Positions 15,915 through 24,799 of a stretch of DNA of 44,830 bases are shown here, one piece after another. This DNA is from an uncultured bacterium (lineage in GTDB: Bacteria; Patescibacteriota; Minisyncoccia; Phycocordibacterales; UBA6065), in assembly GCA_903842365.1 (NCBI GenBank), contig CAIMLU010000004.1, positions 1 to 44,830 of the forward strand, in the 5' to 3' direction. Position numbers and translations under genes: made by a program. Below the pieces are notes generated by a model. That model was given only the letters and a program-made list of their open reading frames with translations. It made no database searches and was not told where the DNA came from. Numbering within the stretch: the stretch's first letter is position 1; the number at the start of each line of letters is the position of its first letter.

Positions 15915-18656
15915 ATGAAAAAGCTCTTGAGTAAAAAACATTCCATACTTACACTAACTATTATCGTGTTTGTGGTGTTTTTGCTTAGTCCTCAAACAGG
16001 AATTGCAGCTGATACCCTTGATGCACTCGGTACAATAGCAAACGTGCTAACAGCTCCTATGAATTTCATACAAGGTATATTTGGTCAAATACTTTATTTC
16101 GTTGTTCTATGGCCACTCAACCTATACGTACGCGCTAATGGTTTTGCCCTTGATGTTATTATAAGAATGACGTTTGGTTTTTCGGCCTTTTACAAAGATA
16201 GCCCCGCAATAAAAGCTGGTTGGGTCGCTGTACGTGATGTGTGTAACTTGTTCTTTATATTCATACTTATCTTTGCATCAATAAAGACAATCATCTATTC
16301 AAAGGTTCAAAAGGATCTCATCAAAAACACCATTCTTGGTGCCATCGCCATCAACTTTAGTATGTTTGTTGTTTTGGCAATGATTGATATTGGAAACATA
16401 CTTTCCATTTGGATTTATAATGCTATTTTGTCCGCAACAGGTACAAGTGGAGGTTTAGGATCAGCGCTTGGTGCAGCATTTAATCCAGCAAAATTTCTTG
16501 GATCAGGCAGCCTTGTACCAAGTGCAATAACCGATAATAGCGGACTCCAGGCAGTGATTATCCTTTGTGTTATAACATTCCTTATTGCACAAACCTTCAC
16601 AAAAGCAAACGCCCTCTTTATAGGACGAATGATTGCCTTTGTATTTCACATCATCCTTGCCCCCGTTGGAATGCTCTCTCTTTTTAAATTAGCACCGAAA
16701 GAATTTAGTGATGAATATGATTGGTGGAAAAACGTGAAAGAAGACGCCTTGATGCCCGTGTACTACCTCCTGCTTCTCTTTGTCTCAATTTACTTTACGA
16801 TTTCAGTAAAAGACACACTCTCAGCCACGAAGGCCGGTGACCTTATTGGTGCTGGAGGCAAGTTCCTGCAGGGTTCGAGTTTTGGCATTGTTGATTTCAT
16901 TATTTTCTACATTATCTATAAGCTTTTTGATCAAAGCTACACAATCGCAAAAAAACACAGTGGTAGTATCACTAGTAAAATAGGAGGGGCTATTAACGCT
17001 GCATTTGAGGTTGCAAAAGTAGTTGCCATGACCATAGCAACAGCGGGTGTAGGAACTGCTTTGCAGGGTAGTAGGCTAGGGCTAAGCCTTGCAAAAACAG
17101 CTGGTGGAACGGGTATGAGGGCTATGGCAGCGCAGAGAGTGCTTACAGCTGCAAGGGGCGCACGAAGCACCGGAACAATGATGACAAAGATAACAGGCGC
17201 CGTCAGTAAGAACTTTGATAAATACGACCTCAAAAAAGCTCCTGGCGTTGGACAGATCGTTGCTGATGCAACAAAAAGTAAAGCTGACATCTACCAAAAA
17301 GGCATGGGTGTAAAGGGTATAGTAGGCGGACTTGTACTATCGGCAAGAGAGACAGCAAAAAATAATCTCGAAAAATTCACCGAAAACGTTATTGCGCCAA
17401 ACAGTGAAGGTGACCTGGATATCGCAGGAAGACAGCGTATGGCTGAGTATGCCAAGAATTTTGTAGACAAAGACCCATCATCACTTCGAGGTCTTGCAGC
17501 TAAACTCATATCAAAAGCAGGAAAGGGAATAGACGCTGCTGCAAAGAAAGAAGTGGATGAGGCTATTGCTGAACAAATGGAAACAAAAGAGATTGAGGTT
17601 AATGGAGTAAAGACAAAAGTAGCCCCTCTTGAGCAAAAAATCACAGCAGATGTAAGTTCACATAAAACCCAAAGCACAATACGTGCACTTGGTGAAAACA
17701 AGAGTGCGATAAAGGAGCGAGAGGAAAAGATAAATAAAGAAAAAGAACCCATTATTGAGTCAGAGAACAAACTGACCCAAGAGATTGCTAACCTCAATAA
17801 AAACCTTGGGGACGTAAAAAAAACTGGTTCTCAATTAGAAACAAAAATGCGTGCAGAGGGTTTTGAAAAAGACCCAGAGAATCTAGAGGACAACTCAGGA
17901 CTCACGGACACCAGTGGAAAACCTATACCCACAACAATGAAAGGTCCTGGGGACAAAATAATGACAGTCGCTGAATACAAAGCCTTACATGCCGCCGCAA
18001 AAAATCGTATTGAACAAGAACACTCAGCGCGAATTACAGAGCTAGCGGGCGAAATAAGTAAAAAAGAAGAAGCACTGAGAGAAAATGAGGGCAAGAGAAA
18101 ACTGATAGAAAAAGAGACGGAGGACGTTCGCCTCGAGATTGAAGCACTCAATAATAATATCAGCGTTGGAGAGTTAAAAGATTACAAAGAAACAAAAAAG
18201 AAACTGGAAGAGATAGACAAAGGTTTATCCGAGGTTGGGTGGCAGTTTGTTCCTAATGAACCAGCAGAAACGACAAAAAGGAGACATGACCTTCTTGAGG
18301 GAAAGAATAAATTAGGAGAAATGGGTGAAAAAGTTGAACGAGCACGTAATCGTAAAGAAAAACCAAAAGGTGTGGACGGAAAGGAAATAGACACCCAAGG
18401 TATGACTGACGATGAAATTAGATACAAGGCTTCTATTGAACAGGTAAAAATGGAACTTCGTGGAGCTGCACTAAAAAACATAAACAAGGACCTGGGTGGT
18501 ACGAAAACATACAAAAATTACACAGAATTGAGCGAAGGTGTAAAAAAGGCACAAGATGATGAAGTAAAGAAAAATCGAGAATTAGTAGAGAAAAAACAAG
18601 CTGAGGAATACTCTAAACCAAAAGAAGAAAAGCCCCCTGAAGAAGAGAAAAAATAA
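15915..18656 (+). CDS. VirB6/TrbL-like channel protein with a long coiled-coil tail
   Basis: A 913-residue inner-membrane T4SS protein. A signal-like first helix is followed by several transmembrane helices to about residue 350 (FFIFILIFASIKTIIY, AIAINFSMFVVLAMIDIG, FIIFYIIYKLF), matching the VirB6/TrbL plan that forms the translocation pore. An Ala/Gly-rich amphipathic region follows. Residues from about 580 to 913 are highly charged coiled coil (KEREEKINKEKEPIIESENKL) ending in a Lys/Glu/Pro-rich tail. Ordinary VirB6 proteins are about 300 residues, so the tail is a large addition and is probably cytoplasmic. It lies between the discoidin gene and an unknown soluble protein. Confidence 0.85.
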   Translation: MKKLLSKKHSILTLTIIVFVVFLLSPQTGIAADTLDALGTIANVLTAPMNFIQGIFGQILYFVVLWPLNLYVRANGFALDVIIRMTFGFSAFYKDSPAIKAGWVAVRDVCNLFFIFILIFASIKTIIYSKVQKDLIKNTILGAIAINFSMFVVLAMIDIGNILSIWIYNAILSATGTSGGLGSALGAAFNPAKFLGSGSLVPSAITDNSGLQAVIILCVITFLIAQTFTKANALFIGRMIAFVFHIILAPVGMLSLFKLAPKEFSDEYDWWKNVKEDALMPVYYLLLLFVSIYFTISVKDTLSATKAGDLIGAGGKFLQGSSFGIVDFIIFYIIYKLFDQSYTIAKKHSGSITSKIGGAINAAFEVAKVVAMTIATAGVGTALQGSRLGLSLAKTAGGTGMRAMAAQRVLTAARGARSTGTMMTKITGAVSKNFDKYDLKKAPGVGQIVADATKSKADIYQKGMGVKGIVGGLVLSARETAKNNLEKFTENVIAPNSEGDLDIAGRQRMAEYAKNFVDKDPSSLRGLAAKLISKAGKGIDAAAKKEVDEAIAEQMETKEIEVNGVKTKVAPLEQKITADVSSHKTQSTIRALGENKSAIKEREEKINKEKEPIIESENKLTQEIANLNKNLGDVKKTGSQLETKMRAEGFEKDPENLEDNSGLTDTSGKPIPTTMKGPGDKIMTVAEYKALHAAAKNRIEQEHSARITELAGEISKKEEALRENEGKRKLIEKETEDVRLEIEALNNNISVGELKDYKETKKKLEEIDKGLSEVGWQFVPNEPAETTKRRHDLLEGKNKLGEMGEKVERARNRKEKPKGVDGKEIDTQGMTDDEIRYKASIEQVKMELRGAALKNINKDLGGTKTYKNYTELSEGVKKAQDDEVKKNRELVEKKQAEEYSKPKEEKPPEEEKK

Positions 18657-18679
18657 ACCTGAAACTAAATAAAACAAAC

Positions 18680-19243
18680 ATGGAACCTGATCAGGAATTA
18701 GTAGCAAAAAAGTATGAAACACTACCCCAAGAGCTCAAAGAGCTCTTGGATTCTCCTGATGTTGGCGTTCAATTGCTTGAGATAGGTGCTCAAAACGGCC
18801 TCCATTACGATAAATTAGGGCTCTTGAGTAATGAAGTAATTAATGTGGTTCTTGGTGCAAAGGGACGTGATGATTTTATGTCAAACATAGAATCACTCCT
18901 CTCTATTGATCCACAAACCGCACAAAACATTACAAACGATGTAAACGAGAAAATACTCAAGCCAGTACAACACCTCTTGTTTGGGGAACACGAGGATCAT
19001 AAAGATATCAAAAAAGAAGATTTGCTTGCCGAAATTGAAAACCCAACCCCACACCAAACAAACAAAGTTGTATCGGTAGCAACACAAGTAAAAGCAGACA
19101 TTCCTCTTCCAGAAACCATTGATCCTGTTCAATCAATAATCGAGAAAAAACTATCAGAAGTCGTCTCCACACCGACCGAACACACGATTATTGAAGAAAA
19201 AAAGAAACCAAAGGTTGATCCATACCGAGAACCCATAGTGTAG
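18680..19243 (+). CDS. Soluble acidic protein of the secretion locus, unknown function
   Basis: A 187-residue protein without signal peptide or membrane helix. The N-terminal about 100 residues are helical and regular (LPQELKELLDSPDVGVQLLEIG, LGLLSNEVINVVLGAKG). The second half is rich in Glu, Lys, Pro and Thr and looks disordered. I recognise no family. It follows the VirB6-like gene by 23 bases and is closed by a terminator, so it ends the first transcription unit of the locus. A cytoplasmic accessory or regulatory partner for the long coiled-coil tail just upstream is conceivable but unsupported. Confidence 0.8.
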   Translation: MEPDQELVAKKYETLPQELKELLDSPDVGVQLLEIGAQNGLHYDKLGLLSNEVINVVLGAKGRDDFMSNIESLLSIDPQTAQNITNDVNEKILKPVQHLLFGEHEDHKDIKKEDLLAEIENPTPHQTNKVVSVATQVKADIPLPETIDPVQSIIEKKLSEVVSTPTEHTIIEEKKKPKVDPYREPIV

Positions 19244-19250
19244 GATATAC

Positions 19251-19279
19251 GCAAAACAGGCCCACGTGGCCTGTTTTGC
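19251..19279 (+). terminator. Hairpin inside the secretion locus
   Basis: Arms GCAAAACAGGCC (19251-19262) and GGCCTGTTTTGC (19268-19279) form a perfect 12-bp stem. It is followed by a short T-rich stretch and separates the VirB6 unit from the PrgI-VirB4 unit. Confidence 0.75.
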
Positions 19280-19300
19280 ATTTTATGCAATAGAGGGCGA

Positions 19301-19306
19301 TAATAG
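19301..19306 (+). promoter_or_regulatory. Possible -10 for the prgI gene
   Basis: TAATAG ends six bases before the ATG at 19313, the same geometry as several other genes here. An in-frame GTG at 19307 directly abuts the box and is therefore unlikely to be the start. Confidence 0.4.
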
Positions 19307-19312
19307 GTGTAT

Positions 19313-19765
19313 ATGCAGTTTCAAGTTCCCCAATTCATAGAAGTCGAAGATAAAATCTTTGGACCACTTACTTTGAAACAATTTATTTACCTTACAGGTA
19401 CTTTTGGTCTTGCGTTTGCCCTATATTCCCTGATAAGCAAAGTAAGTACTGTGCTGGGTATAATTGCAGGTATTCCATGCGTTGGTTTTGGTCTTGCCTT
19501 GGCATTCTATAAGTTCAACGAAAAACCCTTCCTCAATATTATTGAATCCGCGGTAAAGTTTTACTTCTCTGAAAAACTCTATATCTGGAAAAAGAAAGAG
19601 GAGACGAAACCACAAGAGACAATTCGAATAGTACAACAGATGGTAAATCCAAATTTTGCAATACCAAAACTTTCCGACAGTAGACTCAAAGACCTCACCT
19701 GGAGTCTCGACATCAAACAATCAACAACCCCACTTATGAATCAAAAGGGGCAGAATAACATATAG
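19313..19765 (+). CDS. PrgI-family T4SS membrane protein
   Basis: A 150-residue protein of the PrgI family, known from Gram-positive-type conjugation systems, where it accompanies VirB4 and the VirB6-like pore. The diagnostic start MQFQVPQFIEVEDKIFGPLT is followed by two adjacent transmembrane helices (about 24-42 and 47-68) and a cytoplasmic tail containing KFNEKPFLNI. The start is set at ATG 19313, which gives the family N-terminus; a GTG six bases earlier is in frame but less likely. It is followed after five bases by the TraC-like gene and then VirB4, the usual order. Confidence 0.92.
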   Translation: MQFQVPQFIEVEDKIFGPLTLKQFIYLTGTFGLAFALYSLISKVSTVLGIIAGIPCVGFGLALAFYKFNEKPFLNIIESAVKFYFSEKLYIWKKKEETKPQETIRIVQQMVNPNFAIPKLSDSRLKDLTWSLDIKQSTTPLMNQKGQNNI

Positions 19766-19770
19766 CATCC

Positions 19771-20421
19771 ATGCCAACACCACCATCAAAAACAACCCAA
19801 GACTTCGTACCCATCAAAGAAATACGCCAAGGTGTGGCCGTTTTAAAAGATGGATCACTTCGTGGCATTGTCATGTGTTCTTCAATCAACTTCGCTCTCA
19901 AGTCATTTGAGGAACAACAATCAATACTCAACCAATTTCAAAGTTTCCTAAATGGACTCGATTTTTCAATCCAAATTTTTATTCAGTCACGAAAACTCGA
20001 CATACGACCATACATCGCCCTCCTCGAAGGTCGTCTCAAAGAGCAGGTGAGTGAGCTTCTTAAAATCCAAACGCGAGAATATATAAAATTTATCAAAGAT
20101 TTTTCCGAGAAGCAGAACATTATGACAAAAACGTTCTTTGTTGTTGTGCCTTATTCACCAACAATAGTGAGCGGCTCATCAAACCCACTCTCAAGTTTTT
20201 TGGGTGGAAACAACACTTCAACGGCAACCAATGCCACAGACAAAAAAATTGAAATCTTTGAGGAACATCGAAGTCAGCTTGAGCAACGTATGGGAATGAT
20301 TGAACAGGGATTGGCGGGATGTGGAGTGCGCACCGCAGAGTTAGGGACTGAAGAAATTGTCGAACTATTTTATAAGATATTCAACCCTGGGGATACGGAA
20401 AAACCTATTCCTTTAAACTAA
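19771..20421 (+). CDS. TraC-like protein, equivalent to the VirB4 N-terminal domain
   Basis: A 216-residue protein resembling the N-terminal non-ATPase domain of VirB4/TraC (TQDFVPIKEIRQGVAVLKDGSLRGIV, then SFEEQQSILNQFQSFLNGLDFSIQIFIQSRKLD). In most T4SS this domain is fused to the ATPase; here a separate full ATPase follows seven bases later. A Ser/Asn/Gly-rich loop interrupts the middle. It probably docks on the membrane complex and on VirB4. No nucleotide-binding motif is present. The position between PrgI and VirB4 supports the assignment. Confidence 0.82.
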   Translation: MPTPPSKTTQDFVPIKEIRQGVAVLKDGSLRGIVMCSSINFALKSFEEQQSILNQFQSFLNGLDFSIQIFIQSRKLDIRPYIALLEGRLKEQVSELLKIQTREYIKFIKDFSEKQNIMTKTFFVVVPYSPTIVSGSSNPLSSFLGGNNTSTATNATDKKIEIFEEHRSQLEQRMGMIEQGLAGCGVRTAELGTEEIVELFYKIFNPGDTEKPIPLN

Positions 20422-20428
20422 AAACCAC

Positions 20429-22246
20429 ATGGGAATATTTGATTCATTGTTTGGTAAAAAGAATGGCGTACAAAACGTATCCATTGCACCAATTCTTCCT
20501 CAGGAAATATATGAAGCAGGCATCCTTGAACTCAAAGATGTTATTGCACCATCCGCACTCAAAGTCTCACCGCGTGAGCTCAACCTCGGCGACAAGATTT
20601 GTCGTAGTTTTTTCGTTATATCATACCCACGATTTCTCACCGAGAGCTGGTTTGCACCAATCATAAACATTGATAAGGTTTTTAACATATCGATTTACAT
20701 ACACCCAATCGACACAGCAACCGTACTTCGCCAATTTCAAAAAAAAGTTGCAGAGGTTCAAAGCCAGATAGTCGAGCGTGAGAGGAAGGGTCTTGTACGT
20801 GACCCAATGCTCGACACCGCATATCAGGACCTTGAAGGACTTCGTGATCAACTCCAACAAGCACAGGAGAAACTCTTTGAAGTGGGTCTCTATATCACTA
20901 TTTACGCAGAAAAAGAAACAGAGCTCGACAAGATTGAGTCTGAAATCAAATCAATCCTCGAGTCAAAAATGGTATATATTAAACCAGCTCTTTTCCAACA
21001 AGAACAAGGTTTTAAATCAAATATTCCAACAGCATCAGATGAACTCTTGGTCCATTCCAAACTCAATTCAGCGCCACTTTCATCGCTCTTCCCATTTGTC
21101 TCATTTGACCTCACTTCAGACAAGGGGATCCTCTACGGTGTAAATAGACATAATGCATCGCTTGTACTCTTTGATAGGTTTTCACTTGAAAACTATAATT
21201 CGATTACATTTGCAAAATCAGGTTCTGGAAAATCTTACTGTACCAAACTCGAGATCCTTCGAACACTCATGTTTGATACTGAAATTATTATCATTGACCC
21301 TGAAAGGGAATATGAATTCCTTGCGGAATCAGTTGGTGGCAAATACTTCAACATCTCACTCAACTCTGAACACCATATTAATCCATTTGATCTTCCACCT
21401 ATCCAAGAGGATGAATCACCTGCGGATGTGCTTCGTAGCAACATCATTAACCTTGTGGGAATGTTCCGAATAATGATGGGAGGACTCACCTCAGAAGAAG
21501 ACGCGATTGTCGATCGCGCGATCACAGAAACATATGCGCTTAAAGACATTACTCCTGATTCAGATTTTTCAGGTATAGACGCACCACTCCTCTCTGATTT
21601 CGAACTTGTACTTGCGGGAATGGAGGGAGGTGAATCGCTTGCTCAAAAACTTACAAAGTTTACAAAGGGAACATGGGCTGGTTTTATCAACAGACCAACA
21701 AACGTTGATATTAACAGCAAACTTGTGGTCTTCTCACTCCGCGACATGGAAGAAGAAATTAAGCCCGTTGCGATGTATATCGTGACTCACCACATCTGGA
21801 CCGTAGTAAGGAAGAATAAACGAAAGCGCCTCCTTGTTATCGATGAAGCATGGCTCATGATGAAGTCTGATGACACAGCGTCATTCCTCCTCGGGCTCGT
21901 AAAACGTGGTCGTAAATATGGTTTAGGAATAGCAACTATCACCCAAGACGTTGACGACTTCCTAAAATCACAATACGGGCTACCGATTATTACGAACTCA
22001 TCGATGCAAATACTCCTCAAGCAGTCGCCAACATCCATCGATAAACTCCAGCAAATATTTCACCTAACCGACGAAGAGAAATACCTTCTCTTGGAATCAC
22101 AGATAGGTGAGGGAATCTTCTTTGTTGGACTCAAACACGTGGCAATTAAAATTATTGCGTCGTACACCGAAGATCAAATCATCACATCGGACCCATTCCA
22201 AATTCTCGCCATAAAAGAGGCACAGAGAGCGAAAATAGGGCAGTAA
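20429..22246 (+). CDS. virB4: VirB4-family T4SS ATPase
   Basis: The motor ATPase of the locus, 605 residues. An N-terminal recruiting domain is followed by the RecA-like core. Walker A SGSGKS is at 264-269, preceded by NSITFAK. Walker B reads LLVIDEAWLMM, with Asp472 and Glu473, and GRKYGLGIATITQDVDDF follows, the typical VirB4/TraC motif. The C-terminal helical part is complete. VirB4 hexamers energise pilus assembly and substrate transfer. No VirD4 coupling protein, VirB11 or relaxase is found in the window, so this locus by itself does not look like a complete conjugation system. Confidence 0.96.
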   Translation: MGIFDSLFGKKNGVQNVSIAPILPQEIYEAGILELKDVIAPSALKVSPRELNLGDKICRSFFVISYPRFLTESWFAPIINIDKVFNISIYIHPIDTATVLRQFQKKVAEVQSQIVERERKGLVRDPMLDTAYQDLEGLRDQLQQAQEKLFEVGLYITIYAEKETELDKIESEIKSILESKMVYIKPALFQQEQGFKSNIPTASDELLVHSKLNSAPLSSLFPFVSFDLTSDKGILYGVNRHNASLVLFDRFSLENYNSITFAKSGSGKSYCTKLEILRTLMFDTEIIIIDPEREYEFLAESVGGKYFNISLNSEHHINPFDLPPIQEDESPADVLRSNIINLVGMFRIMMGGLTSEEDAIVDRAITETYALKDITPDSDFSGIDAPLLSDFELVLAGMEGGESLAQKLTKFTKGTWAGFINRPTNVDINSKLVVFSLRDMEEEIKPVAMYIVTHHIWTVVRKNKRKRLLVIDEAWLMMKSDDTASFLLGLVKRGRKYGLGIATITQDVDDFLKSQYGLPIITNSSMQILLKQSPTSIDKLQQIFHLTDEEKYLLLESQIGEGIFFVGLKHVAIKIIASYTEDQIITSDPFQILAIKEAQRAKIGQ

Positions 22247-22290
22247 ATAACAAAAGAATCCCCAAAATCGGGGATTCTTTTGTTATTTAC
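22243..22290 (+). terminator. Terminator after virB4, 21-bp perfect arms
   Basis: Arms 22243-22263 and 22270-22290 match over 21 bases with a six-base loop. The left arm includes the virB4 stop codon TAA. The next gene has its own -10 box 17 bases downstream. Confidence 0.9.
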
Positions 22291-22306
22291 ACAACCAACC
22301 ACATGG

Positions 22307-22312
22307 TATACT
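22307..22312 (+). promoter_or_regulatory. Extended -10 for the 22323 gene
   Basis: TGGTATACT forms an extended -10, and the hexamer ends ten bases before the ATG at 22323, giving a leader of only a few bases. Confidence 0.5.
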
Positions 22313-22322
22313 TGTACGTATC

Positions 22323-23318
22323 ATGAATAGATTTTTCGCTGTTGTTGCTATTTTTTTGGTCAGCATTATTGCAACACCTTTTGTTGTACAAGCCCAAGCA
22401 ATAGGTTTCGATAACGAAGTCACAATCCTCACCATCCCCGAGTACCCAAAACCATTTGAGACAATGACGCTCAAGGCACGAAGTTTTTCAACCGATCTTG
22501 ATATTGCTCAATTTAATTGGATAGTGAACGGAAAAACCTATAAACAGGGTACTGGAGTCAAAGACATTAGCGTAACTATGGGTAAACCAGGAACCCTTAC
22601 TGTCGTAAGCGTGGTGATAAAAACAAAAAACGGACAGACAACAACTCAAACTTTTTCATTTCGACCAGCTGACGTAACACTCCTTTGGGAAGCAGACACA
22701 TACAAACCACCTTTTTACAGAGGACACACCACCGCCGCCTTTGGGAGCACATTCCGTATTACAGCTATCCCAGAATTTTTTGATAAAAAAGGTGTCCGGA
22801 TGAATCCAAAAGACCTTGTCTATACATGGAAAAAGAATTACGAGATTGTTGGTGAAGCATCAGGGTATGGAAAGGATAGTTTTATCACAACGAAAACTGG
22901 ATACCTCGACGAGGACGAAAACATATCCGTGGAAGTTTCTTCTCCACGTGAATCGGTTATAGGTAGTACTCACGTTACCATATCACCTACAACCCCAAAA
23001 GTTCTTTTCTACGAAAATAACCCTGCCCTTGGTGTACTTTTTAATAAGGAATTAGGGGGTAGTGTCAACACAGATGCGAGCAGTATTGACCTATTCACGG
23101 CACCATTCGGTATGTCACAATCTAATAGGAACAACCCTATAAACATAGATTGGTCATCTGGAAACACATCTCTCACCGACTTTTTAAGTAAACGATTTAT
23201 CACCATAGACAACAGACTCAACTTAGTACCACTCTCAGTTCAATTCCAAAGCACTAAAAAATTACTCCAAAGTGCCACTGGACAAATTGTTGTTTCATTC
23301 ACAAAATCAAATGAGTAA
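22323..23318 (+). CDS. Secreted Ig-like or PKD-like protein of the secretion locus
   Basis: A 331-residue exported protein with a clear signal peptide (FAVVAIFLVSIIATPFVVQAQA). The mature part is all-beta in pattern: a first domain with YPKPFETMTLKARSFSTDLDIAQFNWIVNGKTY and further strands to about residue 120, and a second with VYTWKKNYEIVGEASGYGKDSF. Both resemble PKD or Ig-like folds common in extracellular proteins. No enzyme motif is seen. Its stop overlaps the ATG of the VirB2-like gene (ATGAGTAA), so the two are translationally coupled and probably work together outside the membrane. Confidence 0.82.
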   Translation: MNRFFAVVAIFLVSIIATPFVVQAQAIGFDNEVTILTIPEYPKPFETMTLKARSFSTDLDIAQFNWIVNGKTYKQGTGVKDISVTMGKPGTLTVVSVVIKTKNGQTTTQTFSFRPADVTLLWEADTYKPPFYRGHTTAAFGSTFRITAIPEFFDKKGVRMNPKDLVYTWKKNYEIVGEASGYGKDSFITTKTGYLDEDENISVEVSSPRESVIGSTHVTISPTTPKVLFYENNPALGVLFNKELGGSVNTDASSIDLFTAPFGMSQSNRNNPINIDWSSGNTSLTDFLSKRFITIDNRLNLVPLSVQFQSTKKLLQSATGQIVVSFTKSNE

Positions 23319-24792
23319 CATAAAAAAAATACTTTTCATCGTCCTTTTATTTGTGTTAATTGGATCAACACCGGTCTACGCAGAAACAACAAGGAATTCA
23401 ATGCGGATGGTTTTTGATGCGGTTTTTGCTACTGGGCCAATTAAATATGAACCAATCACCAATATTCCCGGTGTTACCGATGTGCACCAAAACGGACAAC
23501 CTGCCAACCAAAATCCTGCTGAAATTTTCACTAGTTTATATAAATTTGCAATCGGAATAGCCACTATACTTGCTGTTATTATGATTATGTGGGGAGGTTT
23601 TGAATACATGACAACAGAAGCCTTTACCGGTAAAAACAGTGCAAAAGATCGTATAACATACTCCTTTGTTGGTCTCATCCTTTTGTTAGGATCATACATA
23701 ATACTCAACACCATCAATAGAAACCTACTCACATTTAAAATTACCTTTCCAACGGCAGGAGAAACTGGGATGAACACTGCTGTTACAGCATCACAAGACG
23801 CTCTCAATAAATTTGAAGAAGATAGGGAGACTGCATTGAACACACTTGCAAAGGTAAATGGAGCAAAACGCCTCCTTGAAGAAACAGAAAAAGATTTAAG
23901 TGACGTCAATGCCCAAATGGCACCGCTTGAGGAACGAATAAAAATGGGTAAAGAACTCTCCAAAACCGAAACAGAACTACTAGAAAACCTCACAACACGA
24001 AAAGAAGAGCTTTTAAAACAACAGACAGAGGATCAATCTTTGTATGCCCAAAATACAGAGGGATTAAAAAAACAACTAGACAATCAGTTTACTACAGCTC
24101 TAGATAGAGGATTAACTGATTCAGCTAAAAACATCATGGCAATTCAAAAAAACCAAACAGTGGTGCTTGAAGAATACATAACTCGCGTAAAACCAGCACT
24201 CCAAAGTCAAAAAACTCAACTTGAGGCAAAAATAGCTCAAGTGGGAGAAAGTAATCCAGAGGCACAAGGGTTAAAAAACCAACTAGCCGTCGTCAACGAA
24301 AAACTTGCAGCTGTTACAAAAAATGAGGATGTGATCAGCTCACAAAAACTTGATGCCTACAAACAAGAAGCGGAGGTTGCAATACTAGAGACAAAAAACG
24401 TACAGTGGTGGCAATCAATCAAAAACACTGTCTATGACGCGGAACAAAGTAAGGAAAGGATAAACGAAAATACAACCTATAAAGCCCTCGAAACACCATA
24501 TCCAGCAGACTTCAAAAATACAGTAAATGAAAAACTAGAGGACGCCCTTACTGATTTTAATGAGAAAAGAATAAACGATAAAATAAAAAATGCAGAAGGG
24601 AAGTATAAAGTTTCTTTAAATTCACCTGAGTTTAAAGAAGTGCGTGGCAAAATAATTGAAGGATCAAGGGCCGCTTTTACGAAAGTGCAGTTGACTATCG
24701 AAAACCGAAAAGATGTTAAAATACAAGAAGATAACAGTATTTTACAAGCAACTATGGTTGAAAACCCTGATGGCACTGTAGACATAAAATAG
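23311..24792 (+). CDS. VirB2/TrbC-like protein fused to a long coiled coil
   Basis: A 493-residue protein. The N-terminus has a signal peptide (ILFIVLLFVLIGSTPVYA). Two transmembrane helices follow, at about 76-97 (FAIGIATILAVIMIMWGGFEYM) and 115-136 (YSFVGLILLLGSYIILNTI), with the short polar loop typical of VirB2/TrbC pilins. Unlike ordinary pilins of about 100 residues, it continues with over 300 residues of charged coiled coil (ETEKDLSDVNAQMAPLEERI, KTQLEAKIAQVGE). The ATG at 23311 is chosen over an in-frame upstream codon because it gives a proper signal peptide and couples to the previous stop. It may be a membrane subunit rather than a polymerising pilin. Confidence 0.8.
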   Translation: MSNIKKILFIVLLFVLIGSTPVYAETTRNSMRMVFDAVFATGPIKYEPITNIPGVTDVHQNGQPANQNPAEIFTSLYKFAIGIATILAVIMIMWGGFEYMTTEAFTGKNSAKDRITYSFVGLILLLGSYIILNTINRNLLTFKITFPTAGETGMNTAVTASQDALNKFEEDRETALNTLAKVNGAKRLLEETEKDLSDVNAQMAPLEERIKMGKELSKTETELLENLTTRKEELLKQQTEDQSLYAQNTEGLKKQLDNQFTTALDRGLTDSAKNIMAIQKNQTVVLEEYITRVKPALQSQKTQLEAKIAQVGESNPEAQGLKNQLAVVNEKLAAVTKNEDVISSQKLDAYKQEAEVAILETKNVQWWQSIKNTVYDAEQSKERINENTTYKALETPYPADFKNTVNEKLEDALTDFNEKRINDKIKNAEGKYKVSLNSPEFKEVRGKIIEGSRAAFTKVQLTIENRKDVKIQEDNSILQATMVENPDGTVDIK

Positions 24793-24799
24793 AAAAGGT

